64,000 nucleotides of DNA, from the NCBI GenBank assembly GCA_036245805.1, contig BTRK01000002.1:21011067-21075066 (forward strand). Direction: 5' to 3'. The stretch comes from Pristionchus mayeri (taxonomy: Eukaryota > Nematoda > Chromadorea > Rhabditida > Neodiplogasteridae). Below the pieces are notes generated by a model. That model saw only the letters and a program-made list of their open reading frames with translations. It was not told the origin of the DNA and did not search any database. This document shows, piece after piece, positions 35,871-46,457 of the stretch. Every line of letters begins with the position of its first letter. Positions within the stretch are counted from its first letter, which is position 1. A program made the position numbers and the translations under genes.

Positions 35871-36402
35871 TACCGTATTCTCCCTCCCGGTGACCCCTCC
35901 CCCTTCCTTCTCCAGATATGAGTCTCATCGAGAAATCTATCCTAACAAGACAAACAAACTTCCGATATTACAAACTTCCGATATTCCCCGTGAATTGGTC
36001 AACCACGGGTAATCATACTATTTATTGTTATTTATTGTCTTCATTTGTCTCCATGCTTTTACATTGCTCACCTCATAGTGGTATAAGGGTCCATGGCAAC
36101 CTCTATTGCTACGAGTGTTGTGCTAACGAGCTAAATGCTCACGCAGTACATGGGCCTTGCAAACTGATGTGTACGGGCGGCCCTAACTAAACCCTAGCTC
36201 GGATGTGTAAGGGTAAACAGAGCACCCACTTGCTGCGACAGTTCCCCGCCCCAGCCTGAGTCCTCCGCGCGCCCTCCCTGCTCGTCTCCGATGTCGGTCG
36301 AAGCAAAGGGGGCAGGGCGATCTAATTTCGGAGAAGCACTCAGGACATCTACAAGGAACCCCCGACCACCCTCGTACCCCCCGACACGACCATGATCTCC
36401 GG

Positions 36403-37130
36403 GTATGCACCCTCAACGGTCGTACCATGGCGTCTGAGTCTTCCATAGCAACCCTGGAACATGCCTTCGAGGGCATTCGATATGACGTCGTTTGCCTCCA
36501 GGAGACCAAGGCATCCAAGATGACGGAGAGGGACTTCGACAACGGTGCCAGACTTATCCTCGGCACCAAGGTGGAGGGATAGAATGTTGGAGGCGTTGGC
36601 TTCCTCGTTCACCCCCGCCTCGTCCCCTCAATCATCTCATTCTCCATCCTCTCTCCCCGTCTCGCAGCCTTACGGATTCGTCTCGGCCGATCGTCCCTCT
36701 CCATCATCTCCGTCTACGCCCCCACCTCCTCTGCTCCACTCGAGGAAAGACAAGCCTTCTTTGAAGAGCTTGCTTCCCTCTATGAAGCGGAGAAGAAGCA
36801 CTTCTATCGGGTTGTAGCCGGAGACTTCAATATCCGAGTCGGAGAGAGAAGAGACTGCGACTTCCGAACTGGCCCCTTTTACTCCGAGCGGGAAGGTGAT
36901 CCCGATGACCTCCTCCGCGACTTCCTTTCCCTCACCCGGTCTTTCCACGGCAATTCCCTCTTCGAGAAGATGTTGAGAAACCGTTGGACATGGGAGTCAC
37001 CCGGAGGACAGACACGCCACGAGATCGACCACATCCCCGTCAGTCGTCGATTGATGATTCAAGACGTCAGTGTCGTAAAGGGATTCTCCTTCCCCTCCGA
37101 CCATCGCCTCCTCCGCGCACGGATCCGGAT
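36403..37130 (+). pseudogene. RTE apurinic/apyrimidinic-type endonuclease domain, broken
   Basis: Nicks target DNA to prime reverse transcription. The frame reads LNGRTMASESSIATLEHAFE, VVCLQETKASK (catalytic Glu), then an in-frame TAG at about 36580, and continues ISVYAPTSSAPLEER, VVAGDFNIRVGERRD (GDFN), HEIDHIPVSRRLM, and SFPSDHRLLRARI (catalytic Asp-His). All usual endonuclease motifs are present; the TAG is the visible lesion. Continuous downstream with the reverse transcriptase frame from 36970. Confidence 0.85.
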
Positions 37131-38238
37131 CGACGTACGGATAGAGAAGAGTTGGCAGTACTCCCGCCGTCCTCCTCCTCGACCAGTCATCGACCCTTCC
37201 CTCTACAGGACTGCGATAGAGGAGTACGAATGGACATCGGACCCCGACCCCACGAAGGATTTCGAATTGCTCTCCACCGGCATCAAGATGTGCGCCAGAC
37301 GATCACAAGTCCCTGCATCCCTCCCCTCCCCCCGCCTCTCCGAACGCTCTCGATTCTGGATCCAGCGACGAAGAAGATGCTACCGTGACCCGACATGCTC
37401 TGCCTTTGAGAAGCAGATGGCGCACAAGACCTGCCAGGCCTTCGTCAAGACGGACATCAAGGAGCATCGACTGAGGCTACTGCTGGAGGCAGCTGAGGAG
37501 AAGAAGTCTCTGAAGAAGGCGAAGATGGCACTGTCGAAAGGAAGGACCCCGATTGATGCAGTGCTGGACCGGAACGGCATCCCCATCACGAGTAGGGCAC
37601 GAATCGAGGAGAGAATGCAGGAGTTCTACTCCGATCTCTTCCGTTCGGAGACACTCGTGCCTCGATGCCCGACCCCTCCTCCCGATGCGACCCCGCCCAT
37701 CCTCCCCTCCGAGATCCGAAGCGCAATCATGAGGACGAAGAGAGACGGAGCAGGTGGACCTGACAAGATCAGCGGATCGATGCTTCGCGACGGAGGACCC
37801 GTCCTCCATTCCCTTCTCGCATCCCGCTTCTCCCACTACCTCACCATCCAGGAGTACCCCAAGCAGTGGAAGGCCTCCAATTCGATCATCATCCACAAGA
37901 AGGGAGATCGAGCCGACCTCAACAATTTCCGGCCGATTTCGCTGCTATCTATCCCTTACAAGCTCTTTACGAAGGTGCTGGTAACAAGGATGGAGAGCAG
38001 ATTGGATGAGGCCCAACCCGTGGAGCAAGCCGGATTCCGCCGTCGATTCGGATGTATGGAACACATCCACACTCTCGCCTCGGTCATCGAGCACCACCGG
38101 GAGTTTCATCTACCTCTCGCCCTCGTGTTCGTCGACTACACCAAGGCATTCGACAGTGTGGAAGTGCCCGCAGCCCTCAACGCACTCTCTCGCTCTGACA
38201 TCGACCCCTCCTACGTGCCTCGACTCGCTCAACACTGA
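36970..38238 (+). pseudogene. RTE reverse transcriptase, first part
   Basis: Open frame of 422 codons starting in the endonuclease end and holding RT blocks: GDRADLNNFRPISLLSIPYK, EQAGFRRRFGCMEHI and catalytic block A (ALVFVDYTKAFDSVE). It breaks at about 38215: the expected continuation (SLNTDCYTLLKPFERPIRV, GVRQGDTISPKLF) is in another frame. Non-functional. Confidence 0.85.
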
Positions 38239-39216
38239 CTGCTACACTCTGTTGAAGCCATTTGAGCGACCGATCAGAGTGCCGATAGGGAAAGGTGTAC
38301 GCCAAGGAGACACAATCTCACCCAAACTCTTCACTGCGGCTCTTCAAGACTGCATGAGCGGATTGGATTGGGACGAGGAGGGAATCTGCATCAACGGGAA
38401 GTGGTTGTCCCATCTCACTAGGGCGAGACACCACTGCCCTTCAGAGGATGCTCGAGAAGCTGGACGAAGCAGGAGCGAGAATCGGCCTCTCAATCAACCG
38501 GAAGAAAGACCCAGCTCATGAAGAACGCGTGGTGTCCTGGCCCTGTCATCACCCTGCACGGAGACCCACTGGAGGAGACTGACGCCTACGTCTACCTCGG
38601 AAGAGAACTCCGATGCGACGGCTCGATCATGACGGAGCTGAGAAGGAGGAAACGCGCTGCATGGGCTGCATATGGGAGTATCCGAGAAGTCACCGCGCAT
38701 CTCCAAGATTCGAAGATCCGTGCCCACCTCTTCGACTCGCACGTCCTTCCAGCCCTCTGCTACGCTGCGGAGACATGGCCTCTCACGAGTACAGCCATTT
38801 CTTTCATCCAGACCACGCATCGAGCACTCGAGAGGTCGCTCATCGGAACGTCCCTCCCCTCGATGAGACAAGCCAAGCAGAGCTCCGAGGACGTCCGTCG
38901 TATCTCCCTGCTCGCTGACCCTATCAATTACATCAGGAGAGCCAAGCATCGATGGGCTGGACATGTACTTCGGCGAGACGATGACAGATGGTCTACACGA
39001 GTCACCCAGTGGTTCCCTCCTCCCGATCTCACTCGGCCTCCGGGGAGGCCACCCGCCAGATGGAGAGACTCAATCGAGGAGTACGCCAAGATGCCCTACA
39101 GAGTCGGACGGAGCACGAGGTCGTCCGCAACAAGAGTGCCATACCGCCATTGGACTACTCGAGCACACGATAGAGAAGACTGGCGGAACTGTGATCCACG
39201 CGGCATAGCCCGTTGA
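38225..39216 (+). pseudogene. RTE reverse transcriptase, C-terminal part
   Basis: Block B (GKGVRQGDTISPKLF) is followed by KWLSHL, where the catalytic FADD block should come; instead a small deletion/frameshift near 38415-38430 removes it. The remaining part is an open frame from 38518 (ETDAYVYLGRELRCDGSI, ALCYAAETWPLTST, RAKHRWAGHVLRRDDDRW, PPGRPPARWRDSIEEY), typical RTE C-terminal sequence, ending at 39216. Loss of FADD means the copy cannot be active. Confidence 0.85.
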
Positions 39217-39434
39217 AGATGGATCTACTAAGTAACTAAGTAAGTAAGTTTGTCTCCATGTATACATTTCGATTTTCAATCAGTAGAGAAAGCGGAAAGA
39301 TCGATTATAGATTCTCGATGATGGAACCAAATAAGATCCTCGTAGGAAGGAGAGAATCTCGTGTTCAGGTGTTTTGCGATGCAATTGGGAATGGAGGGAT
39401 AGATATTTATTGTCTTGATTAATTGATTGGTCGA

Positions 39435-39819
39435 TCAGGGACACTTCCTCACATCGATGCACTTCCCATTGTGACGTGCAAACCCATCCTTGCACTGACA
39501 CTTGGCCATACCGCATGCCATCTCGCACGTCTGAAACAGAGATCAACATCATTCTCCATCCAATCAGAAAGTAGAGATCAAAGATCACTCACGGGCATCT
39601 TATCAGTGCAGGTGGGCTCGCATTTGGTAGCACACGATCTGTACTCCTCGTTCTCGCCGCAGTTCTCTACAAGGCCACCATTCTCCCGATGGAGAGGGGA
39701 GGGGAAGGGGGGGGGGGGGGGGGGGGGGAGGGGGGACAAGGGGGGGGGACAAGGGAGGACTCACCGGCGAAAGAGAAGATCACGAGAGCGAAGAGAGCAA
39801 CGACGAGAAGAGAACGCAT
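39435..39819 (-). CDS. Secreted TIL-domain (serine protease inhibitor-like) peptide
   Basis: Trypsin-inhibitor-like cysteine-rich domain peptide, probably blocking extracellular or gut proteases. Three minus-strand exons: 39765-39819, 39593-39666, 39435-39530; phases close, 74 residues. The N-terminus MRSLLVVALFALVIFSFAG is a clear signal peptide. The mature part has ten cysteines (NCGENEEYRSCATKCEPTC, then TCEMACGMAKCQC, then GKCIDVRKC-Pro and stop), the five-disulfide TIL pattern; the reactive-site loop should lie around the Cys5-Cys6 segment (TCEMAC). Intron 1 is an almost pure poly-G/A tract. AATAAA (minus) at 39406-39411. Fragments of its last exon occur at 35103-35176 and 40139-40190. 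Confidence 0.92.
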
Positions 39820-40064
39820 TTTGGTTGGATAACTGACTGGAGGAATCAGAAGACATCGACCCTCGACTCCACCCATTTACACTCCTTGTTGACTGGTACA
39901 ATGGCAGTTGGTAGTGATTACTCAGACCTTCAAGTGTTCCCGAGGACTCAGAGAAAAGAGGGATAATGAAAAAAGAGAGAATGATACAGCCACTGATGAT
40001 AGTAGGGGTCCTCCCTTCTTTCCCTCTACATTACATCAACTACCTCCGTGTCGACTGACCGAGT

Positions 40065-40372
40065 GAATAATATTACACATATTTATGTAACTCTTCTGAC
40101 TGCGCAAGACATTTGGAACAGAAGGGACGTGGGAAGGGATGTCACAATGGGAAGTGCATCGATGTGAGGAAGTGTCCCTGATCCGCCAATCAATTAATGA
40201 ACACAATAAATATCTATCCCTCCATTCTCATTTGCATCGCACAAGAAACATGAATACGAAATTCTCTCCTTTCCACGATGATCTTACTTGGCGCAACCAT
40301 CGACTGTCTATAATCGATCGTTCCATCCGCTTTCTGTGCAGATAGAGAATCGAAATGTATACAAGGGGACGT
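40065..40372. repeat. Inverted, diverged copy of the TIL gene 3' end and flank
   Basis: Matches, in opposite orientation, the 3' flank and the last part of TIL exon 3 (39270-39470 region), plus 34695-34745 at its left edge. Around 40139-40188 the plus strand reads the exon end (HNGKCIDVRKCP-like). With 34.7 kb this makes three copies of the TIL 3' end in 6 kb. Confidence 0.75.
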
Positions 40373-40507
40373 ATTTATGATTCTCATAAGCACGTGATTA
40401 CATGTGCTGATCAATTTATACGGGAATTATCGAAAATTTGTTTGTCTTTGGTAGAGTAGATCTCGACTCATCTGGAGAGGGAGGGGGTGCCCTCGGAGGG
40501 GGGATAC

Positions 40508-40594
40508 GGTACTTACTTAGGAAGCTATTCCTTGGAACAACTCCATTCTGGCCAATCCTTCCCCCGCACCCATCATCTTGCTCATCGAGAAGGG
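40508..40594 (-). pseudogene. Cytochrome P450 haem-region exon relic
   Basis: The minus strand reads IPFSMSKMMGAGEGLARMEL then FQGIAS and a GTAAGT donor. This aligns with the P450 haem-binding signature F-x-x-G-x-R-x-C-x-G-E-x-L-A-R-x-E-L, but the haem-ligand Cys is Gly, the Arg is Met and the Gly is Ser. Upstream sequence (DEKEFVAD) is out of frame with it. No other P450 exon was found, so this is a dead fragment. Confidence 0.7.
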
Positions 40595-40599
40595 AATGA

Positions 40600-41635
40600 T
40601 CTGCTACAAACTCCTTCTCATCGGTCCAGCCGATCGACCGACTCTCTTCATCACTTACTCTTTTTCCTTTTATTTTTTCACATCCCACGTTGTTTTTTTG
40701 TCACGTTGTTTGTTGTAACTTCTTCGCTCCTATCCTTTATCTAACTATCATTTATTGCTCTGACCATAATTTTTTGCCATTTTCTTTTGTTATCCGAGGT
40801 CCACCCATTGTGAGGAGGGTCGGGTGCCTGTGACCCAAGGAGCGAAACACCATTTTAGGAAGTCTTCTTATTACCCTCCCTTACTAGGCTCTGTTTTCTC
40901 TCATTATTGATTACCTTCTTTTTATAAATGATGAAAGATAAGCGTGTCGACTTCAGAAGGTCGCAGCAGGTTGAGTGGGAAGAAATGATGGTGTTGTAAT
41001 TGGATGAACGCTTTGATTGGATGTTTTTTCATCGTAGATCAGAGTAACTTCCTTCCTCTCCCCTTCATCGGCGAACAACGTCAGCGAAGCTCGCTTCACG
41101 TATCATTGCAACTTCCAAGACTGGAAACTAGGCATACCGAGTGAGAATATCTCTTTATCACGTATTTCTCTCTGTCTGTTCTGTCCTTTCGGGATCAACA
41201 AAATGTCATTCAGATAGAAAATATGCGCAAGAACATTGTTCATTGTGATGCTGTATATCTATTTTCCATTCTTATCTTTAAAAAAAGATTTTCATTCCTT
41301 TTATTGAAACTACAAAAAAGCATCTTTATACACAGCAGATACAATGAAAAATGAGAATTTGAAAACTTCGAATGCAACGATAGAAACGTAGTAAAAGGAT
41401 AAGAAAGTGGGAAAGAGCTCGATAGATCAAAGCACGCAAATCTGCTAAAAGAAGTGGAAATAGAAGGTAACCGATCGATTCATACTATTCCGATTCACTA
41501 TTCTGACTATTCCATGTCAATCTATGCAACAACGGTATTTACAGTAGGAGGGAGATATCGATTGTCTCCAATTTACAATCACTCCGATCGATTATCTCTC
41601 CTCTAATTTACAGTAATTTTACAATCCTGAGACGC
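40600..41635. other. Intergenic with possible unplaced exon
   Basis: Mostly AT-rich. A plus-strand candidate exon at about 41037-41140 (acceptor GTAG, reading IRVTSFLSPSSANNVSEARF) was not linked to anything. No other gene seen. Confidence 0.4.
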
Positions 41636-41718
41636 TCACCAACAAAACTTGAATGCAGAACCATTTAAAATAGATGTGAATGCTAGCAGTTATTTCCTCT
41701 CCCTTCGCCCTTTCCTCT

Positions 41719-44700
41719 CTACTCTTCGTGATTATCGATCACTTCGAACTCTGAGTCAGAATCAGAATCCTCTTCGTCCTCCACATTGATCTCTTCCACA
41801 TCACTCATCGATTCTTCCGATTCATCCTCTGAGTCTTCCTGTAGATTATCGATTAGTCTCCGGTCTTGACTGATCTACCGTACCTTGACTTCTTCGGCCT
41901 CTTCTATCTCTCCTCCATCTTCTCTCTCCTTCTCATCTATTTCCTCTGCAGTCTCTTCGATAATGAGCATGGGAGCACGATTCTCCTCCTCTTTCTTAAA
42001 TGGATTCATAGGGGAAGGATCACCGCATCGGCAATCTGGTAATCATTTTAGAAATTCAAACACTCTAAAAATCGTTGGAAGCTATTGCAGTCATATCATA
42101 TTTCGAATTGTTCGTTCATGAGGTTTGCTCACCTGAGCACTCTGGATGGCCCCGTTGACGAGATCGTCCACTACACACTCCACCTCTCCCTCTTCCTCCT
42201 ACAACCAACAGAATTCGAAAGTGGAGCAGAAAGAAGAGGAAGGAGAACTAACCGTCGAATTCTTTCTGGAGATCATTCCTCTAAGAGTCTCCGATAGGAA
42301 TATCTCGGGAGGCACAGGTAGAGCCTCCACACGGGGAGGAGCGGGAAGAGCAGGGAATGTGGTAGGAGGGAGTACGGTAGGGGGGAGGGGAATGAGAGAT
42401 GGAGCAGTGATAGCTCTCTGTTCTTGTACGGAAGGAGTGAAGTGAGGAGCAGGAATGAGGGTCGAAGAAGGAGGGGAGAACACTGGAAAGACAAACAATA
42501 TTATTATGAGTTTCGATTAAGATCCAATAAGAACATTATGAAAAAAGTTAAAAACCTGTGATTGGAGGAGAAATTGGGGAGGTGAAGAGATGAAGAGTAT
42601 AAGTGACGTAGGATGTTTCCTCTGAGAGATCGTCCACCAGCCCGATTGCGAACTGAAAAGGAAAGACTGCAAAATGAGGATTCCAAAGGAGAATACGTAC
42701 ACTACGAGTTCGAATGTGTTACCAACCTTGGTAGGGACGTAGGGCTGCAGATAGACGAAGTCTCTGTACAACACTGGCTTTGCTCCGGGAGATCGACGGG
42801 AGACCACGATCTGAGGGAGGGAAGAGAGAGAGAGAGGGGGGGAGGGGGGAGGACTACCGTACCTTAGCCTGCACGGGATTGCGAGAGAGATTCATGACTC
42901 TGACTGACTGGCAGTACACTTGTTGCTCACAATCTTCTGATCGATGGACATCTTTGTTCGCCTTTCCCATCTTGAGTATCACCACCTGAGTACCGTAACC
43001 TTCCATCAATTCCTCATTTATCGACTACCTTCGTATCCATTGAATTCTTCTTCTGTTTCTTCGCTTCCACTGTTGCCTTAGTCGTTCCCTTATACTTGGT
43101 GATCCTTCCTTCCTTCTTGGGAGAGACTTCTTCGACCTTCCACTCCGACTCAGTCTGCAATTCATCCATTCCCTTTACCGTATCTTCTTCCTTACCTGAG
43201 TGGTTACGGTAGTGTTCTCATTGAGAAGTGACAGCTGTCTCTCCACACGCTCCACCAATTCAGTCAATGAGTCCTACAGTGATGGATGGATCAATCAATA
43301 TGTCTCCTCCTCGTTTACCGTAGCCGCGGAATGATCCTCGAGAGGAGTTCCCGGTACGATTCTCTTCTTCGTCGAGTCGTTGGCGATCGATTCAAGGACA
43401 TCAGAAGGGAGGACAGAAGGACAGATCGGAGATCCGACGAAGGAGTCACGACGGAGAGATTGCTGAAAGGAGAGGAGGGGAAGGGGAAGGGGAGGGGAGG
43501 GGGGAGGGACCTACTTGTATCTCGTCCTGTCTCTTCTCCAATTCGATGAGGAATTCACGGAATGAATCAGTGCTGACTACCCTGTAACCGATGGCCATAT
43601 TCTCCCTCTCTCCTAGGTATTCCTCACTTCTTCCATTCTTTCTTGTCCTCCTCTTCCTTTTTCTCTTCCTTCTTGGCCACAATCATCAAGGATGGTTGTC
43701 TAATGATCTCAGGGAAGGAGACATCCTCAATGAAAACATTCCCCTCCCATGTGTGTAAGAGTCCTCTCGACGGGATAGCATCTGACTGGAATTCCTCTCT
43801 CTCTCTCTCCCTCGACGAGAGAGGGAGAGCACTCACGAAACACTCCTTCCCTTTAGCTACTCTTTCCCTTCCTCGCTCTCTCGCACCACAGCTGACTCCT
43901 TTCTGCTTCGTCTTTTCTTTTATGCACTTTGAAACCCCCTCCCCTCTCTCCCTCTCCTACTCTCTCTCCTTCTCCAACTCTCTCATCTACACTGAAGGAA
44001 TTCACGTGGAACAGACTCTTTCTTAGCCAGAAATATGAAGTGAAGAAAAAAATAATAAAAAATGTGAGATGCACATGAGAGGGACTTATACAGACACGTC
44101 CCCATTGCATTCCCGTATAATTGGACTCACAGGGAACTCATCGACGATGCTCGATCTCACTGAGACTGGAGGTCTATCCACGATGCTGAACTGGATCTTG
44201 TAGATGAAAGGCCAGTGGGAGAGTGCATCCAAGACTGCCTCCTGCAGAAGAATACTCCCATCATTACCGTCTCCCTCTTCATTAGGGAGTACTTAGACAG
44301 GGAGTCACTCAAATTCGCACCCTAAGGGGTGGCACATGGCTGTCACGTGAAGGGACAGTCATGGAAGAGGTCAGGGTAGGTCAAGAAGAGTCATTGCTGA
44401 GGAAGTGGAAGAGAGAATGGATGACTGACCAGGAGTCCATCTCCACTCACTCCATCAATGGAGATGAGCTCATCGTCGGAGTCTCGATAGACGATTCGTT
44501 CGTTCTCCCAATCAACGAGATCCTGAGGGAGATAAGAGATGGATTGGAGTATGGCAGTATGGATGGATTATCTCCATCGGGGATTCTTATCTCATATTCA
44601 TCCTTGAGGGGTTGCTTACACCTGATTGATGATGAGTGTGATTGTGATGTACCTTGATAGTGAATGCGAACTGCATCACGAACTGAGGGATGCCGTCATC

Positions 44701-44790
44701 GTTGATGATGTCATCGGAGGAGGGAGGACTGTATGCCCTCACACAACTGAGGAAGTCGTCTCGCCAGAGTTCCAAGAGGAAGAGATCCAT
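41719..44790 (-). CDS. Unrecognised protein with acidic C-terminus
   Basis: About a dozen minus-strand exons. The ATG (44790) directly follows a CTCCAG acceptor: MDLFLLELWRDDFLSCVRAY, then DLVDWENERIVYRDSDDELI, EAVLDALSHWPFIYKIQFSI, LHTWEGNVFIEDVSFPEI plus a Lys/Glu run, YRVVSTDSFREFLIELEKRQ, PSDVLESIANDSTKKRIVPG, SLTELVERVERQLSLLNE, VVILKMGKANKDVHRSEDC, IVVSRRSPGAKPVLYRDFVY, a Pro/Ser region near 42250-42480, and two last exons ending in a strongly acidic tail (about EDSEDESEESMSDVEEINVE ... DNHEE, stop 41719-41721). I cannot name the family. It lies 372 bp downstream of ARL2 on the same strand and may be co-transcribed. Several introns carry TACGGTA/TACCGTA heptamers. Its 3' exons were copied into 35.25-35.70 kb. 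Confidence 0.7.
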
Positions 44791-45054
44791 CTGGAGAGAG
44801 AAGGAGTGAGACTGAGTACGGGGACTCAGTTGGGGACAGTTGGTGGATATGGGAATCACGCAAACGAGGAGTGTAACAGCCCCTTCATGCACCTATACTT
44901 CTGCAGTTGATAGAGATAGACACACACTTTACAAGAAGAGACCCAGTCAGCTGAGAGGGACGCGTTGCGGTTGGTTTACGCGCGTGCGGCTAGAGAAATG
45001 CCGATCGAAGTTGGCAAGGTAAAGTGTAGAGAAGAGGAAGAGAGATGAATACTC

Positions 45055-45060
45055 GTTTAT
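45055..45060 (-). terminator. Poly(A) signal of ARL2
   Basis: TTTATT on the plus strand (AATAAA on the minus strand) about 100 bp downstream of the ARL2 stop and 265 bp before the next gene's ATG. Confidence 0.5.
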
Positions 45061-45161
45061 TAAATTGAGATCACGAATCACAACCATTATGACAATGTAA
45101 GACAGGATGTTACAATGAATGAAGCGTAGATTAGAGGATATAAGCGAGGAAGAGAAGACTA

Positions 45162-46209
45162 TCAATCGAGATTGAATACTCGGGAGGCCACATCATCAGT
45201 GACCCATTTGAAGGACTGGAGGAGATTGTGACCAGATACAGCAGAGACAGGGAAGATACGCCAGTGATGAGACTCGGTCGAGTCCAATTCGAGGGTCTGA
45301 AGAGAAAGAGGGAAGGTCTTAGAGGGGGGGAAGGGGGAGTACCTTGGCGATCTCCTTAGAGTCGAGAGCTGAGGGCAGATCTTGTTTATTTGCTAGAATG
45401 AGGAGAGAGGTACCCGCGAGTCGTTCCTCTCCCAACAGAGAACGAAGTTCATCCCTGATCACATATCTCATTAGTTGGGCACTTGATAAGGAGGGTATAG
45501 TAAATGTCCTCATGGTTGCCTAAGTGTCCCTCACTTGCACATGTTCAGTCTGGCAGTATCTCCCGAATCGACGACCCATACCAATGCATCCGTCTGCTCG
45601 AAGTAATTCCTGCAAGCAGTTCTCTCAACCAGTTCAATCAATCTTCCGATTAGATGTACTCGATAGGACACTCGATCCATTCCTGATTGAATGGGGGTAA
45701 ATGAGTACCTCCAGTAGGAACGAAGACTTCTCTGTCCACCCACATCCCAGAGATTGAGAGTGAAACCATCCACTTCCACTGTCGAAATGTTGAAGCCGGA
45801 AAAGATAATAACATCAACAAGAGCAAAATAGAGTGAGATGTCGCTCTTTCCTCTTTATCCCAGCACCATTAGCAAACAGCGTTTCCAATTAGCAGTATAA
45901 AATCCTGTTCAAAGATCATTGAATTCTAAAGATCTCAGCTTTTTTTGTTCTTTGATCTTTACCGACTTTGAAGGACAAATCAAATAATAATAATATCAAT
46001 CTCATACTAAGAATACGTTTCAGGTTTGAATTTCAACAACTCAAGGAAGAGTTAAATTGAATACCAAGAGTGGGTTCGATGCCACTGGTCTCCTCTCCCA
46101 GCAGTCTCTTCATAATGGTTGTCTTCCCTGCATTGTCTAATCCCAGAATGAGAACCCTCATCTCCCTCTCCCTCTCTCGTTGCTTACGGAGAATCGTCAG
46201 AAGTCCCAT
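45162..46209 (-). CDS. evl-20: ARL2 small GTPase
   Basis: ARF-like 2 works with tubulin-folding cofactors and in mitochondrial/ciliary cargo release. Exons (minus): 46065-46209, 45709-45796, 45535-45609, 45343-45454, 45162-45296; 184 residues, the same length as ARL2. Motifs: P-loop [10 protein letters not shown], switch [33 protein letters not shown] (switch II), NKQD and the C-terminal VSAVSGHNL. There is no N-terminal Gly-2-Ser myristoylation context beyond [10 protein letters not shown], as in ARL2. The ATG follows a TTTAG acceptor directly. Odd point: exon 2 needs a TTTCCG (non-AG) acceptor to keep GFNIST. Poly(A) signal at 45055-45060. Neighbours eIF3g (249 bp upstream) and the acidic-protein gene share the strand. 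Confidence 0.94.
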
Positions 46210-46457
46210 CTAAATGCAAGTGTGTAAACTACAATGAAGCAAAGATTGCGAGTGCGCCACAGTGTCATAACAGCTAGAGACAGTTCATTTGGAAATCCAT
46301 TCATGTGTGCAAACACAGTTCGGTAAACAATAGATAACTATTTATCTTAGTTCAACAAGAGTGGAACAAGCGAAACAAATCCACCGAGAGCCACGAAACG
46401 AATGTTAGAGTAGAAAAAGAGAAAGAAACCCAAATAGGCCACACTTCATCCGAGTCA

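Larger units (their letters stand above)
34695..35871. repeat. Mosaic of pieces copied from 39-46 kb
   Basis: Read by matching to the rest of the window: 34695-34745 inverted copy of 40065-40115; 34748-35176 direct copy of 35873-36055 joined to 39249-39508 (TIL gene 3' flank and part of its last exon); 35176-35250 inverted copy of about 45909-45980 (ARL2 intron 1); 35251-35393 inverted copy of 42735-42895 (acidic-protein gene exon/intron); 35394-35787 inverted copy of 41636-42015 (its last two exons with the intron between); 35789-35870 inverted copy of 40508-40594 (P450 relic). Introns are retained, so the pieces were copied from DNA, not mRNA. Confidence 0.8.
36056..39248 (+). mobile_element. 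RTE-type non-LTR retrotransposon with 12-bp target duplication
   Basis: A 3,193 bp element bounded by TTTGTCTCCATG at 36044-36055 and again at 39249-39260. The paralogous stretch at 34917-34928 carries this 12-mer once, followed directly by the same downstream sequence, so it shows the empty site. The 3' end is (TAAG/TAAC)n, as in RTE elements. Endonuclease and reverse transcriptase are encoded but broken by a stop and frameshifts. GC content is clearly higher than the AT-rich flanks. Confidence 0.93.

Noticed and set aside
40139..40345. Plus-strand frame as a second TIL gene
   Set aside because: Only the end of exon 3 is present, inverted, without signal peptide or upstream exons.
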